64,000 nt of DNA from Theobroma cacao (lineage: Eukaryota > Streptophyta > Magnoliopsida > Malvales > Malvaceae), in NCBI RefSeq assembly GCF_000208745.1, contig NC_030851.1:23208991-23272990 (forward strand), in the 5' to 3' direction. Positions 10,641 through 23,060 of this stretch are shown here, in pieces. A program made the translations under genes and the position numbers. Within the stretch, counting starts at the first letter, position 1, and each line of letters opens with the position of its first letter. The notes under the pieces are model-generated. The model saw only the letters and a program-made list of their open reading frames with translations, did not search any database and had not been told where the DNA came from.

Positions 10641-12870
10641 GGAAAGGGGTTTAATCATGCCATATCAACAGTTGAAACAAAAATAAAATAATCATGAATA
10701 TAAGAACGTAGCAAAATTGAAACTAGGAACCAACTCTCCTCCCAAGGTCACTTTCATTGAATTTTGGATGATATACGATATAATATGTTGAAGGTATGAT
10801 CCGATCATTACCTTAGGGATGAAGACAAGCTGGATTTCTTGTTCTAATAACACCAATTAGCGTTTAGAAAGTCTTCTCACTGAGCTTAGTTGTTGCAAAT
10901 CAAAGTTGTCCAAATGCACAGGTTCTAATGATCGCCCACATGATGATTTTGAGAATCCCTACGTTAGGGTGGGATTGCTAAGCCATTTAATGTGCTAGTA
11001 AGAGATTGTTCACCACACTTCTCTCTCAAAATCACCTTTGCCAAAATGTCAATGAAGAAAATTGTTTTCTCTCTTGCACACACGGCACACAAGTGGCTAG
11101 GTTTCCTTTTTTTCCTTTTTTTAATAGTGGTTTATAGCAAGGTATTTATACTTTGGTCCAACTTCAACCCTAATTAACTTTTATATTATTTTTCATGTAA
11201 TTTGCTAATTAGTCCTCACACTTAATTGAACCATTCAATTAAGGTTTTAATTGGTCTTTGTACTTAATTACATCATTTAATTAAGTTCAATTGAAATTCA
11301 TAACTTCCAATTTTTTGTTTAAATCCAATGTAATCACTTATCCTAATTTAATCTCCATCATCATCTCTTATGTGTGACCCATTAGACTTTTAACATATTG
11401 GCAATGGAATTAAATTAAAATCTTAATTAATTAATTTAATTTCATAGACTAAGATTGACATCTAACAATACATTGTGGCCATCTAAATGTTAAAAGAATC
11501 AAAAATGGTTTGACTTAACCTTTTAATGATGAATCTCTTAGTTTAGCCATGGCCAAGGTTTCAAGTAAAAGCAATGGGACATTATTCCGATTATTAAAAG
11601 ATATATTTCAAGTAAGGCTAAAAGATCAATTAGGTTGCACAAATCAACTAAGGAATGCAAAGGAGAACGTCGTCCTTAATTGAGTGATGCTTCTTAAGCT
11701 TAAGCATCGAGTGAGAAAGATAAGTAAGGGTAAGGTTGGACCGACTTTACGACTTAAGAAAAGACCAAGACAATCCTAAGCTAAGCAAAGCAAGTGAAGA
11801 AAGCTACGCCTAAGAACTTCAAGTCTTGAGAGTCATGTCCTGGGAGGGAAGCTTACTTGATATCCTTTCTCTTCTTGTGTTACATTTTTCAAGCTTTTCT
11901 TAAGTTTGTAGTTTTTCAGTTTTCCTGGTTTTGGTAGTTTCGACTTTCAAATTTGTCATTCCTCATCCTTTTATAGTTATCATGGGTGAGAACCCTTGCG
12001 TCATTTGATCAAAGGTTAAATTGCCCCTTGCTTTAAGTCTCAATTTTTCATAGATTTCATAATTTTATAATAATATAATTAATTATATTAAAAATATATA
12101 ATAATTAAAATAATTAATAAAATATTTCTTAAATTTAACTACCTAACAAATATCTATTTTCTCTCACTTCTCATGTCCTATTATTAATTCTGGACTATTT
12201 ATCTCATATCTCATTAAAAATATATAAAAATAAAATAATATATTCTTTCACTTTTTTAATTATACGCTTAATAAATCTCTCTTTTTTATTACTTCTCAAT
12301 TTTCACAATGCTATTAATTTTTAATTATTTCACTTCTTTCTAACCAACTAATGTGATATATATTTAATGATCTTCAACCAATGGTAAAATTTTTTTCTTA
12401 ATTTCATTAAAAAAATATCTCATTTAAATATTTATGCGTTTTAAGTCTTCAAAGTTATTAAGCCGCCCTTGCCTAACTTGTATTGAAAACTTTGTCTCTA
12501 ACTCCTAATTCAAAGAACTAGAAAAATTTTTTAGCAATCTTTGTTCTTTATTTTTCTCAAATTAACCAGTCAAAAGTTTGCATTTTACTAAAACCAGTGA
12601 GAATGGCTGTACCGGGTCAAGCGCTTCTTGTGAGGACTAAAATATTAAATAAAAACTAGCAGATGTTTTCTTGTTCTTGTACACTTTGTTCTTACGCTAG
12701 CAGAAAAATATCCAAAGAATTTTAATCAACTAAAAAACAAAAAGGAAAAGCCAAAGACTTTTTCTTTGTTAGAGTATGAGGGAAACGGTATGCATGGCTT
12801 CTCTTTGACAGCAGAATTAGTCAAGTTTGATCTCAATTCTGTCTTACATTTTCTTCCAAGTAAGCCAGTC
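10641..12870. other. Non-coding region, probably old LTR-type repeat
   Basis: No gene. The blocks at 10970-11180 and at 11190-11290 (alternating 'cttaattgaaccattcaatt' and 'acttaattacatcatttaat' phrases) have the look of plant LTR sequence, but I could not find paired ends. Positions 12060-12440 are extremely AT-rich. Confidence 0.35.
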
Positions 12871-14154
12871 CAACAAGAAAAGCAATTTTTTTTTTTATAT
12901 ATGGGAAAATAAAGAAACAACTTATCACATCATTTTAGGCCACGCAATACCTAATACATCTGCAAATAAAAAAAAGGTAACATCCCACTAGGAAGTTATT
13001 CAAATAAATGTAATTCTAAAGGCAAGAGTCCATGATTTGTGGCCATCCAATGGATACAGTGATTAGCTTCACGATGAATGTAAGATAAGGAACAGTCCCA
13101 ATTCCCGTGCAATATCTCTTTAATACCTTTTAGCAGATGAAAATTTGGATCCCTGGAAGAAATACAGCCTTGCAATTTTTGTAACACAAGCAAAGAGTCT
13201 AACTCAACTTGTATTCTTCGAAGACCCATACTCCAACATAACTTCAACCCGTGAAACAAAGCCCGTATTTCTGCTGTGAGTGAAAAAGAAATTACCAATA
13301 TTATACGCAAAACCAGCTAGCCATACTCCATTTTCATCTCTATTAATTCCTCCAGCGACTGCAACTCCTGGTGGGCCTTTTGCATTGCCATCTACATTAA
13401 GTTTGACAAAAGAGCTCTTTGGCTTGTCCCAGCTAATCAACTTCTCATACTTCAGACTAAATGTACCATGATATAGAGCATCCCAAGCCTCCTTAGCCCT
13501 TAATTGACCAAATAAGTCGAAATGCATTTGAAGGCCAAATAAAAGAATTATCAAACAGAAGAGAATTGCGCCAATGCCAAATATACCACAGAGTGAATGA
13601 AAATTGAGCTCCATGGTAAACATCAGTCCTCAAAGAACTTAAACATATTTTTTACTACCCATTGTTGAACATTTAATTCCATAAAGAAATCATTGGACAG
13701 ACCTGGATTAAGCTGAAGCCACAATTCTTTGGATTTTCTACAATCTCACAAAGCATGAATCAATGTCTCACTAGCCAAACCACAACGTGAGCAAACTGCT
13801 GAAGAATACAGCTTTCTCTTTACTAGCCAAGCCGAAGTTGGTAATGAGTTATGAAGAATTCTCCAAATAAAAAGTTTCACCTTGCTAGACAATTTAAGTT
13901 ACCAAATCTTTTTCCAGTAACAATCTTCAGGCACAACAGCATCACATTGTATCTCACAAGCAGACTTGACAGAAAAATCACCACTGCTTGTAAGGGTCTA
14001 GTAAATTGAATCTTGCTCTAAACTGGAGCAATCAACCCAAACCGCAGCTACCATAAGAGCTATGTTTTGGGGCAGAACATGCATAAGTAGTTCTAAATCC
14101 CATTCTCCAACCTCATAACAAAAGCTAGCTACTGGCAACAAGAAAAGCAATTTT
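12871..14154 (-). mobile_element. 5'-truncated LINE with 19-bp target site duplication
   Basis: The element is bounded by a direct repeat, caacaagaaaagcaatttt, at 12871-12889 and 14136-14154. Just inside the left copy lies the poly(A) tail, seen as T residues on the plus strand at 12886-12896; the terminal T residues of the duplication and the tail overlap. Inside, on the minus strand, are a zf-RVT-like stretch (about 14130-13640) and an RNase H domain (13623-12996). The upstream ORF1, endonuclease and RT are absent. This is the usual product of incomplete target-primed reverse transcription. Confidence 0.85.
12996..14130 (-). pseudogene. LINE ORF2 tail: zf-RVT and RNase H, frameshifted
   Basis: The C-terminal part of a plant LINE ORF2. 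The 5' stretch reads as a zf-RVT region with stop codons (for example WRILHNSLPTSAWLVKRKL and CSRCGLASETLIHAL). It is followed by an RNase H domain: KLNVDGNAKG.PGVAVAGGI in one frame (13623-13204), then LTAEIRALFHGLKL, VELDSLLVLQKLQ and YIHREANHCIHWMA in a second frame (13310-12996). The catalytic carboxylates D, E and D are recognisable, but the frameshift near 13290 and several stops make it a dead copy. It differs in sequence from the LINE at 16.3-32.7 kb, so it is probably another family or an old member. Confidence 0.8.
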
Positions 14155-16304
14155 AATATCAACAAAAAGAGATGATCATTAATCCATAAAGCTGTATAAT
14201 AAGTACATGATGGAGGAAAATTAGGTGAGTAAGTCCTCCAATGATCACCTGAACAACTGACTAAGACTTAACTATAATACCCAAATTCTTCATAACTTTG
14301 AAACAGCTTAGATAGTAGAGGGAGAAATCTCCTTATCTTTTTATTTATATGGTTACTTTGTAGTTCTGTAGTACAGGATTCGTAGAAGAAGAAAGCTATT
14401 GGGGAGAAAGATCTTTTCTTCTTTGTAGTTTGTAGAAGAAATGAAAAAGAAAAGGAAGCAGAAAGAAAATACAATATTTCTAATAAAAGGAAAGAAATTA
14501 TAATAGACACTAGAGGATTGCCCGCACATTATGTTAGGGTAAATTTCACGTTCTGAGGAGGCAGGGAAAACAATAGAGTATAATTTTTGTTTGATAGCAA
14601 TTAACATAATATGTGCAAAAACATTTGTTTTCTAAGGTAATATTCCATTAAACATAGTGATATACATAGAGGAAGGCAATTATATTAAATTAAATTGATT
14701 GGCTTATGGCAGTAATCATCTACAACCAAAGTGTTTTACATACAAACTTTTGTAATCCACCAAATGTATATATTTCCAAGTTGGTGGCTTGCATAAAATT
14801 TCAGAATTTGTTTCAAAAGTGCAACCAAATTCAGTGGTGGAATATATCTACATGAGTGTGGAATTCAAAATGGTGTTGTTTCTCTTGTTAATAACAAAGT
14901 AAGATGAAAAATTAAATAAATAAATATATATATATATATATATTAGTTATATACAAAAAAATTAAAACAAAAACAAATATTACAAATATATATATATAAT
15001 AAATTAATTGGAAATGAGATTCTAAAAATAACAAAGTCAAGAAAATAAAAAGAAACAAAAGAAGAAGACTAAGAAAATGACAAAGAAAGCGATGAAGAGA
15101 AAAACTAATGAAAAAAGTGACAGACAATTTCAGGGACTCTGGAAAATAATATGAATCTACCGTCAAGACATAACATACTGTTGCCAATGCTAAACCATAT
15201 TAAACTTAAATTCTAGATTTTATAAAATATAAAATATTGAGTTCACAAAACATCTCATGAAAAAGTCAAGTGGCAAGACAGACCACGAAAACTCATCGTG
15301 AAGAAAGACTATGAGCTAAATGCAATTATTTATCATCAATAGTCAAAGAACAGACACTCCTGGTAGAACTTTTGATATGCAAACAAACAAAATATTAAAT
15401 AAACAATGGAAAGAAAAAGCAAACTTTGCAATAAGATCAAAACGTTTAGATATACATTGACAGCTGCTTCAAATACGCAAATGCATGCATACCCAACCCA
15501 ACATATGTACAGAGGAAGAGAGAGAGGAGAAATTACTGTTGGTCCTTATTGAAGGCAAGTAAGGGAGCATCCTCGTTGTTGTAGCGGGCGATCAAAGTAT
15601 CGAAGCAATCAACAAAAGAATAATTATGAATGAAATATTTGATTAAATTATTATCTATTCCTCTCCATGCACAAAGACTCATTATTCATTCATATAATTT
15701 TTACCATGCATTCCACAGACAATCCCTACTCAGAAAATTAAAAATTTCAACCTTCTTAGTTGATGGTGTCAAAAAACTCCACAGCTCAAACAAACTGAGC
15801 CAGCAAAACACCAAAGGCTCTTCCTTTCTCTTACCGCCCTCTAAGTTTCCTCCACTCCACTGCAAATCCATGACTATTACAAACATGGACATCAAAAAAA
15901 AAAAAAAAGCGGGAGCTATGAATAAAAAACTCAACCACCAAACAAATAAGATAATAAGACCCAAAAATAAAAAGCCATGAGCTACAAAGAAAGCATTTAG
16001 TTAAAATCCAAAGAAAAGCTGAACTCTTTCAAGCCATCCGAAGGTACAAGAGTTTTCATGCTAATTACGCATTATTCGTAATAAAAAAAATCAGCAAAAC
16101 AAAATAAGAAAAGAGTTGCAAAACAAAGAAATCAAACTGGAAAAAAGAGAAGAAATTTCTGGAAGCGGGGGTATGAAAAAGACCATAATAGCATGATAAA
16201 CAAAACAATCAAAAAAGAAAAGAACAGTGAAAAAAGAGCAAAAAGAAAATGAAAAGAATGGAGAAAGCAAAAGAAGAGAGAACCAAAAAGTAAACAAAAG
16301 GAAA
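14155..16304. other. AT-rich region between the two LINEs
   Basis: Mostly AT-rich with a (TA)n run at 14923-14943 and purine or pyrimidine tracts. The ORFs present are low-complexity products of these tracts. The only coding-like piece is a possible terminal exon at 15533-15617, listed separately. Confidence 0.45.
15533..15617 (-). other. Possible terminal exon of an unidentified gene
   Basis: On the minus strand this reads FVDCFDTLIARYNNEDAPLL followed by AFNKDQQ and a TAA stop at 15533-15535. It has a balanced amino-acid mix and higher GC than its surroundings. I see no acceptor AG directly upstream; the frame stays open towards 15660. I cannot name the protein. A genuine last exon, or the remnant of a gene whose upstream part was displaced by the LINE 700 bp away, are both possible. 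Chance is also possible. Confidence 0.25.
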
Positions 16305-16319
16305 AAGAAGGCACCAAAA

Positions 16320-16329
16320 TTTTTTTTTT
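16320..16329 (-). other. LINE poly(A) tail
   Basis: A run of T on the plus strand (A on the LINE sense strand) directly next to the target duplication, after the 3' UTR ending 'ctgaatgactttc'. It marks the 3' end of the LINE. Confidence 0.85.
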
Positions 16330-16870
16330 GAAAGTCATTCAGTAAGATTTCATTTAAGAAACAAGGAGGAGAGAAATTCCCCAATACAGAAACAGACCAT
16401 AGTTGCAGGACATAACCACAGATATTGGAAGAGATGCCCACTAACTACCAGGTATTACCCCCAATATCCCATGGCACGAACAGTCCAATCAGGCATCAGT
16501 CCCTCCAGGACAAAGAACAGACACAATGAGAGCCCAAAGTCCTCCAAAAACCTCACTCCTTCAACAACAACAACAAACATACAGGAGAAAGAACAAGATC
16601 CCAAACTCATGTACAAAAACCACCCAGCAACCAGATCCCCTACAAAGCACCTAGGGGTTGAGCACAAGACCTATCTAAATTCCGTAAGCCTGTAAACATA
16701 TGAATTTCAAGGAAAATAAAAACGTATCAACCTTTCAAATCTAGTGAACTATCAGTCCAGAAAGACCTCTCTGCAACAAGACTCATCTTTAAACAATAGT
16801 TCTGACTGTTCAGCTTTAGCAAACAATCGCACAACATCAGGAAGACCACAACTCACCTTAAACAGAAAAA

Positions 16871-16930
16871 AAGAAATCTACAGCTTACGTGAAGATTCTC
16901 AAGAAATCTACAGCTTACGTGAAGATTCTC
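16871..16930. repeat. Exact 30-bp tandem duplication at the end of LINE ORF2
   Basis: Two identical 30-bp units (16871-16900 and 16901-16930) begin aagaaatctacagcttacgt and end gaagattctc. The ORF2 stop codon (16915-16917) falls inside the second unit, so the duplication sits right at the coding/3' UTR boundary. Confidence 0.9.
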
Positions 16931-19900
16931 AAGATGTCATATTGAAGATAAGCACCCTGCTTTGCTAAAGCATCAGCTCTCTGGTTAGCTTCTCTTCTGA
17001 CATGTCGAATCTCCCAACCCTCCAATTCCTCCTTCAATCTCTCCAATTGTAGAACCACTTTTCTCATCCTCCACGGGGCCATATCCGGATGGATCGTCCA
17101 CTTAACCACATTACTCGAATCACTATCAATGAGAAGTTTATGATTATCCTTCCATATTGATGATGAGAAAATCAAGAACGCTTCCCTCACTGCCATCATC
17201 TCTGCGAAATTGGAATCAGCCTCGCCTATAGCTTTGGAGAAAATAATTTTAACTGCCCCCGTGTGATCCCTCAAAATCCCTCATATCCCAGTAGGCCCAG
17301 GACATCCTCTAGCTGCTCCATCGACGTTAAACTTTAAATGCCCTTGAGAGGGTTTTTCCCATTGCATTCATTTCCTTTCTTTGTTCTTCTTGGTATCCTT
17401 GCTTTTGGCTGGGGGCTGTCTATATACATCAAGCACGTAGGGGTAATCTTTTGGCCATTTGGCATTTGCCCAATATGCCACCCTAATCCTAGCTAGCTCC
17501 AAAACCTGGTCCTTATTCCACTTTTTGCCTTGAAACACAATTTCATTTCTACTTTTCCATATGGACCACACCATTGCAAAAAACCCCATTTTCCATATCC
17601 TAGCATCTAACCTAACCAGCTGCCATTTGTTCCACACAAAAAACAGCTCCTTAACATTCCCAGGGGATATCCACATTATGCCCCATAACCTGCACCATTC
17701 TGCCCATATTTTCCATGATTAGCTACAAGTTACAAAAAGGTGATCACAACTTTCCTTATCTGCATTACACAGCAGAAGCTCAAGGAGATCACACTTTTCC
17801 ACACCAGCTCATCTTTCAAATCCTTGCCAAGATGAAATTCTTCAAGGATCTCTTCAAATTTCTCCCATTGCTCAACCTCCCAATCAAAAAGTTGTCTACA
17901 AAGTGCCACCTTCCATATGCACTTTCCCTCATCCCAGCTTCCAAACTCAACGATCTTTCCTCTTTTATTATCCACAAACGAAAACACCCTCAGGAAGGCA
18001 TACGCCAGAGTCATGCCTTCGATCCATTCATCCTGCCAAAACCTCAAATTCTCACCATTCTCGACGACAAAACCCAGATTTTCATGAACTTATAAGAAAA
18101 ACCTATTAGAGGGGGAAAAGGGACTGATTATTTTTTTTCCATAATGTTGAAACTCTCCTGTTTGCACTCATATTTGGCAAAAGCTCATTGGGGTCATTAC
18201 CGATTTTCTACACCAGGACTTCCCTCCAAAAACTGTCTTTTTCCTTTCCGTACCTCTAAATCCACTAATTAAGTAGTGCCTGATTTTTCACCTCCAAATC
18301 AAGTAACCCAATTCCACCACATTCTTTATAGTTACAGACCGTTTCCCACTTAACATAGTGGATCCCTCTCTTTTGATCAACTCTTCCCCATAAAAACTTT
18401 CTTTGGAGTTTCTCAATTTCTACTTTCATATAATAGGAATTTGGAAGAGCCACATATAAAAGATTGGCAAACTTGCTATAACTGATCTTAACACCGTCAT
18501 TCTCCCTCCTGCCGATAGAGTCTTAGCTTTCCACCCCACTAACTTTGTCACCACTCTATCGAGCATTGGTTTCCAAAACTTGGATGAGTTGTGGTTGACT
18601 CCCAAGGGTAGCCCTAAGTAGGTAATCGAGATCCCCCTAAGTTGACAATTAATAAGTTCAGCCCAGTGCCCCACCCTTTGCTGCTCCACCCCTATTCCAA
18701 TAAAATGGCTTTTGAGAAAGTTAATTTTCAGCCCAGACACCCCTTGAAAGCACCTTAGTATTCTCCTAAGATGGATAAATTTTCAAAAGAAGGCTCACGG
18801 AACAGAATTATGTCATCAGCGTACTGAAAATGAGAAACCACAAAGCCGTTATTTCCAATCTCCATACCTTTGAACATTTCAGCATCCACCGCTTTCTTCA
18901 TCATACAGCTCAAAGCTTCAGCTACCATGTTAAAAAGAAAGGGAGAGAAAGGGCACCCTTGCCTCAGTCCTCTTTCCATTGCGAACTGTTTCATAGGCGA
19001 GCCATTGACCAGAACTGAAATCTTAGTTGTGGTTATGCATGCCTTGATCCATTCTCTCAATTTCTCTCCAAACCCCATCTTACCCATGACGAGATCCAAA
19101 AACTTCCAGCACACACTATCATATGCTTTTTCAAAGTCAAACTTTAAAAATCAATCCACCTAACTTTTCCTTTTTCAACCAATCCACCACTTCATTTGCT
19201 ATCAAAACATAGTCCATTAATTGCCTTCCATTTACGAATGCGAACTGATTTCTATCTATAACTTTTCCAATCACCTTCTGTAATCGGTTGGCTTTAGAGA
19301 CGATTTTATACAAGCTATCCAGCAAACTAATTAGCTTATACTCCCCTAAATTTGAAGGATTCTGCACCTTTGGAATCAGCGCAATGAACGACGCATTAAC
19401 CCCTCTCCCAAGATCCCCACTTTTATAAAACTTTCCTATAAACTTCATCACATCAGTTTTGACCACTTCCCAATGCAGCTTGAAGAAATTCAAATTAAAG
19501 CCATCAAGACCTGGAGCTTTGTTACCATTGCATCCTTTAATGGTCTCCCAAACCTCCTCTTCCTCAAACAAGATTTCCAGCCAATGAGCTAAATCAGCAT
19601 TAATTGAATTGAAACTACAGTCAAGATCCACTAGCTTGATTACTAAATTCTCCCAGCACAAGTTTTCAAAATGCCATGCCACTTCGTCTTTGATACTGCT
19701 CAAGTCATCAGTAGCCATTCTTTCACTGAATTTTCACAATGTTGTTGATTCTGCCTCGTGCCGCTGCCATGATGTGAAAGTATTTTGTATTATAGTCCCC
19801 ATCATTTACCCATTTCACCTTTGATTTTTGTAACCATTCTCTTTCTTTCCTTCGATAAAGAGCCCATAACTCAGATCTCTTAACACACATCTCTTCTTGT

Positions 19901-20873
19901 TTTCTTTGTTCTAAGTCCTCATTCTGTGCTTGCCTCTGCATGTTTTTCAAGTCTTCTTCAATACTCTAGATTTTCAATTGTGTATTCCCTAAGACGTTCG
20001 TCTTCCAATCTTTAATAACCACTTTCATCTCTCTAAGTTTAGACCAAATTCCATTCCTATTTGAGCTAGTCTGGCCCTACTTATCCCAAGTACTTGCCAC
20101 TAACTCTTGGAATCCCTTTTCTTCCATCCAATAATCAAAAAGCTTGAAAGGCTTGGGCCCTCACTCCACCTTACTAGACCTTAAGATAATTGGGTTGTGG
20201 TTTGACAATGAGCTTGGCAAACACTCTTGAATGAATCTTTGAGCACTTTCCAGCCAGTCCACATCTAATAAGAAACAATTAAGGCGACTGAAAACCCATC
20301 CCTCGCGATAGCCACACCATGTAAACTTATCCCCTATTAAAGGTTAATCAACTAGAGCCATAGTGTCAATAAACTCCCCAAAAGCCATTGTTGATCTACC
20401 TATATCACCTCTGCCAATTCTTTCAAGCTCGTTTCGTAATATGTTAAAATCCCCACCCAAGCACCACATAATATTCCCTCTAGGAATCCTTTCAATTAAA
20501 TCAGCCCATAATTTCTTTCTTGTTGCTTCTTCATTCGAGGCGTAAACATTTACGAACCCACACACTTGATCAATATTTTTTGTCATTCCAATTATCATAA
20601 CAAAATACCTGTGCACCTCACAATTGTCTACCTCTAAGAATTCATCCCTCTAAATACTGATAAGCCCTTCTAATCTTCCTTCTGAATTCATAAATTTTCC
20701 TTTAATATTGTCTTTCCGCCATAGTTTTTTGTAAATTCCTATTTGTTCCTGTTACAGCTTAGTCTCTTGTAGAAATAGCATATCTGGCCTGTTCTTAGCC
20801 ACCAAATTCCTCACTACTCTCTTTTTCTCTCCACTCCCTAGTCCTCTGACATTCCAAGAAATGACAATCATAA
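16915..20873 (-). pseudogene. LINE ORF2: endonuclease, reverse transcriptase, zf-RVT, RNase H
   Basis: ORF2 would nick the target, reverse-transcribe LINE RNA and remove RNA from the hybrid. It starts at the ATG at 20873 (MIVISWNVRGLGSGEKKRV, the usual APE-type endonuclease start) and continues with LFLQETKL and, at 20616-20344, the GGDFNILR endonuclease motif. The RT lies in 19718-18265: NKAPGLDGFN, GLRQGCPFSPFLFN and the YADD catalytic box at 18812-18823, then SYLGLPLG-like sequence near 18640. A zf-RVT region follows (about 18047-17368, FAMVWSIWKSRNEIVF) and a C-terminal RNase H (17274-16915; AEMMAVREA, LIDSDS, REANQRADALAKQG). Frame changes near 20340, 19970, 19137, 18755, 18430, 18265 and 17700 show decay. 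The missing piece of ORF1 lies on the far side of the Copia insertion. Confidence 0.9.
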
Positions 20874-21163
20874 GTACAATATAATCCCACATACCTGGCA
20901 TTCAATCAGCTGCTCATCCTCTGTTTCGTTTAGGCTGGTTATCCTGGGCTTCAATTTCAGCAAACACGTTTAAGACCTCCTTTCTCCTCTTATGAAACTG
21001 TATACCCAATCTGTTTCTGATGTCCCAATTTTTTGTCGCCTCCTTCTTTCTTTCTTTTCTTATATACATTTGTTCTTCCTCTGTCTCACTTGCATCTCAT
21101 GAGTCTTGGGAGTGAATAAACCCCTCCTCTAGTCTATCTCTCATTACTTTCCTAATTCTTCTT

Positions 21164-22367
21164 TGTTGGTCCCAAATAAATGTGCTAGAATGGGTGAATA
21201 GTACTTTTTGGCTCTTACTAAACTTGATTTCGAATTGGGGGCAAATTGAAGGTCAATGATGAGAAATTTGATGCAAGATGAAGGAACAATTTTAGAAAGA
21301 ACGAAAATGAAAAATAAAACAGAAGCGACAATACTCAAAGATTTATAGTGGTTCGGTCAAAGATCTACATCCACTACCTTGATTGATCAACCAAGGATTT
21401 TTCAAACCAAATCACTAAAATCAGTGGAATTCCCAAGCTTCCACCAAGCTTTTATAATGGCTTTTCACAGGCTCAGCCACAACTTTTCACAATAGTTTTT
21501 ACCAGGATCAACTAAAACCCAATACCTAACTTTCAAGGCTAAGTTAGAACCTATACTCAATCAAGCAATCCTAGCTTGAATCAATCCTTTAGAGTGACCA
21601 GCTCACTCTAAGAATACAAGGAGAAAAGTGAAAAAAGTGTACCTATGATCACAAGGTTGATCTAAGTGGTACAAAGTGAAGTGCATGTCACAATTACAAA
21701 TATAAAAGTTGAGTGCAATAAATGAGCAGCAAGTATTTTCTGACTTTTGAGCTCTCTCTTGTTCTTGGAAGCCTTGATTACATTTTTAGCCGTTGGAAGC
21801 CTCTTTTGTACTTGGAAGATTAGCTCTGAAGTGAGTTAGACAGTTTTTGACTGTTGGAAACAATTTTGTTACAGTTTTGGCCATTAATTTGTCTTCTAGA
21901 GCTCAATTCAAATTTTCTAGCAAAATGCTCTTAGTCGACTAACTTATCTCTTAGTCGACTAAGTTGACTTTGTTTTCTGTTTCCAATTTCTGACGATGAG
22001 CACTTAGTCGACTAACTTATTTCTTGGTTGACTAAGTTGGTTCTGTCTTGAAGTCCAGATTTTTCGTACTAGCTTCTTAGTCGACTAACTTATTCCTTGG
22101 TCGACTAAGTCTTTTCTGTCTCTCAACACTCTTCAGCCCGCCAACTTCTGGTTTAAATTTTATCTGACTAACTCTTCATTAATCGACTAAGGGGCTTCTG
22201 TCTTGTTGATCAATTGTGACTTTCTTATTCCTATGCTCTTTGATAAGTGCATTTGAATGATTGATTAATTATTTGTATACAATTTTTGTCCTACACACTC
22301 AAGTAGAGATATCATACACAAATGAATGGGAATGTTTTATTATCATCAAAAACTAATGGAGCCAACA
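21164..22367 (-). repeat. 3' LTR of the nested Copia
   Basis: Runs TGTTGG...CCAACA. It carries a TATA-like TATAAAT on the minus strand at 21341-21347, so most of the LTR (about 1 kb) is U3 and only about 150 bp is R-U5. The U3 contains three 73-bp units, each with two TTAGTCGACTAA-type palindromes (21931-22108). Confidence 0.92.
21341..21347 (-). promoter_or_regulatory. LTR TATA box (Copia)
   Basis: TATAAAT on the minus strand, in a block ('accactataaat') that recurs in the 5' LTR (TATAAAC, 28648-28654) and in the separate LTR at 62381 (near 62528). The conserved position makes a promoter role likely. Confidence 0.5.
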
Positions 22368-22369
22368 AT

Positions 22370-22381
22370 CTCCCTTTTTTT
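22370..22381 (-). other. Copia polypurine tract
   Basis: Read on the minus strand this is a run of A followed by GGGAGA, three bases from the 3' LTR. It would prime plus-strand DNA synthesis. Confidence 0.7.
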
Positions 22382-23060
22382 AATGATGACAAAACATTCA
22401 TTGGTTAACAGCATAGTGTCTTTTTATTCTTTTTGGTTTTGCACAAAATGGAGGTTTTCCTTCCCTAAGTGTGTGCTCCCTTTAGTGTGTGCATAGTTTT
22501 ATTATTCATCTCAAACTGTTTTTATTCTTGTCATACAAAAAATGACATGTAAAGGTTCAAAATTTTTGACAGAATGTATTTATACAAGCTTATGGAATAA
22601 TAAGCAGTAAGTGATAGGATGATAAAACATTATTACTATTTCAGCTTGTTGTCTATCATATTGTTTCCAGACTTAATTCATTCCAAAGTTATATGCCATA
22701 AACCATCCAGACACAAATATTAGCATTCATATTCATTTTCATCCAAATTTCACTCACAATATCATATCAACAATTAATTGTCAGCATAACAGCTCAATAT
22801 CAACATCAAAGCAACAACAGAAACTCAATGGCAGATACTCCAATAACATATTTAAATATTCAACCATCAACTTGTAAACGTAAACAGTAATTAACTATAA
22901 TGTCTTTTAGCATTCAAGAACATCTAACAATAAAGTTAAATTTAATTGTTCAACTGTCAAAGTAAAAACAGTAGTCAATGTTCCTAAATTACCCCTAAAC
23001 CTCCCTTAAATTATCTACCATATTCTCCCTCTTTTTGTGATCATCAAATCCTAAGGATGC

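Noticed and set aside
15630..16441. Several ORFs on both strands (116-aa types)
   Set aside because: Low-complexity products of A- or T-rich tracts and the LINE 3' UTR, without domains.
16471..19163. Plus-strand ORFs overlapping the LINE
   Set aside because: Antisense shadows of ORF2 on the minus strand.
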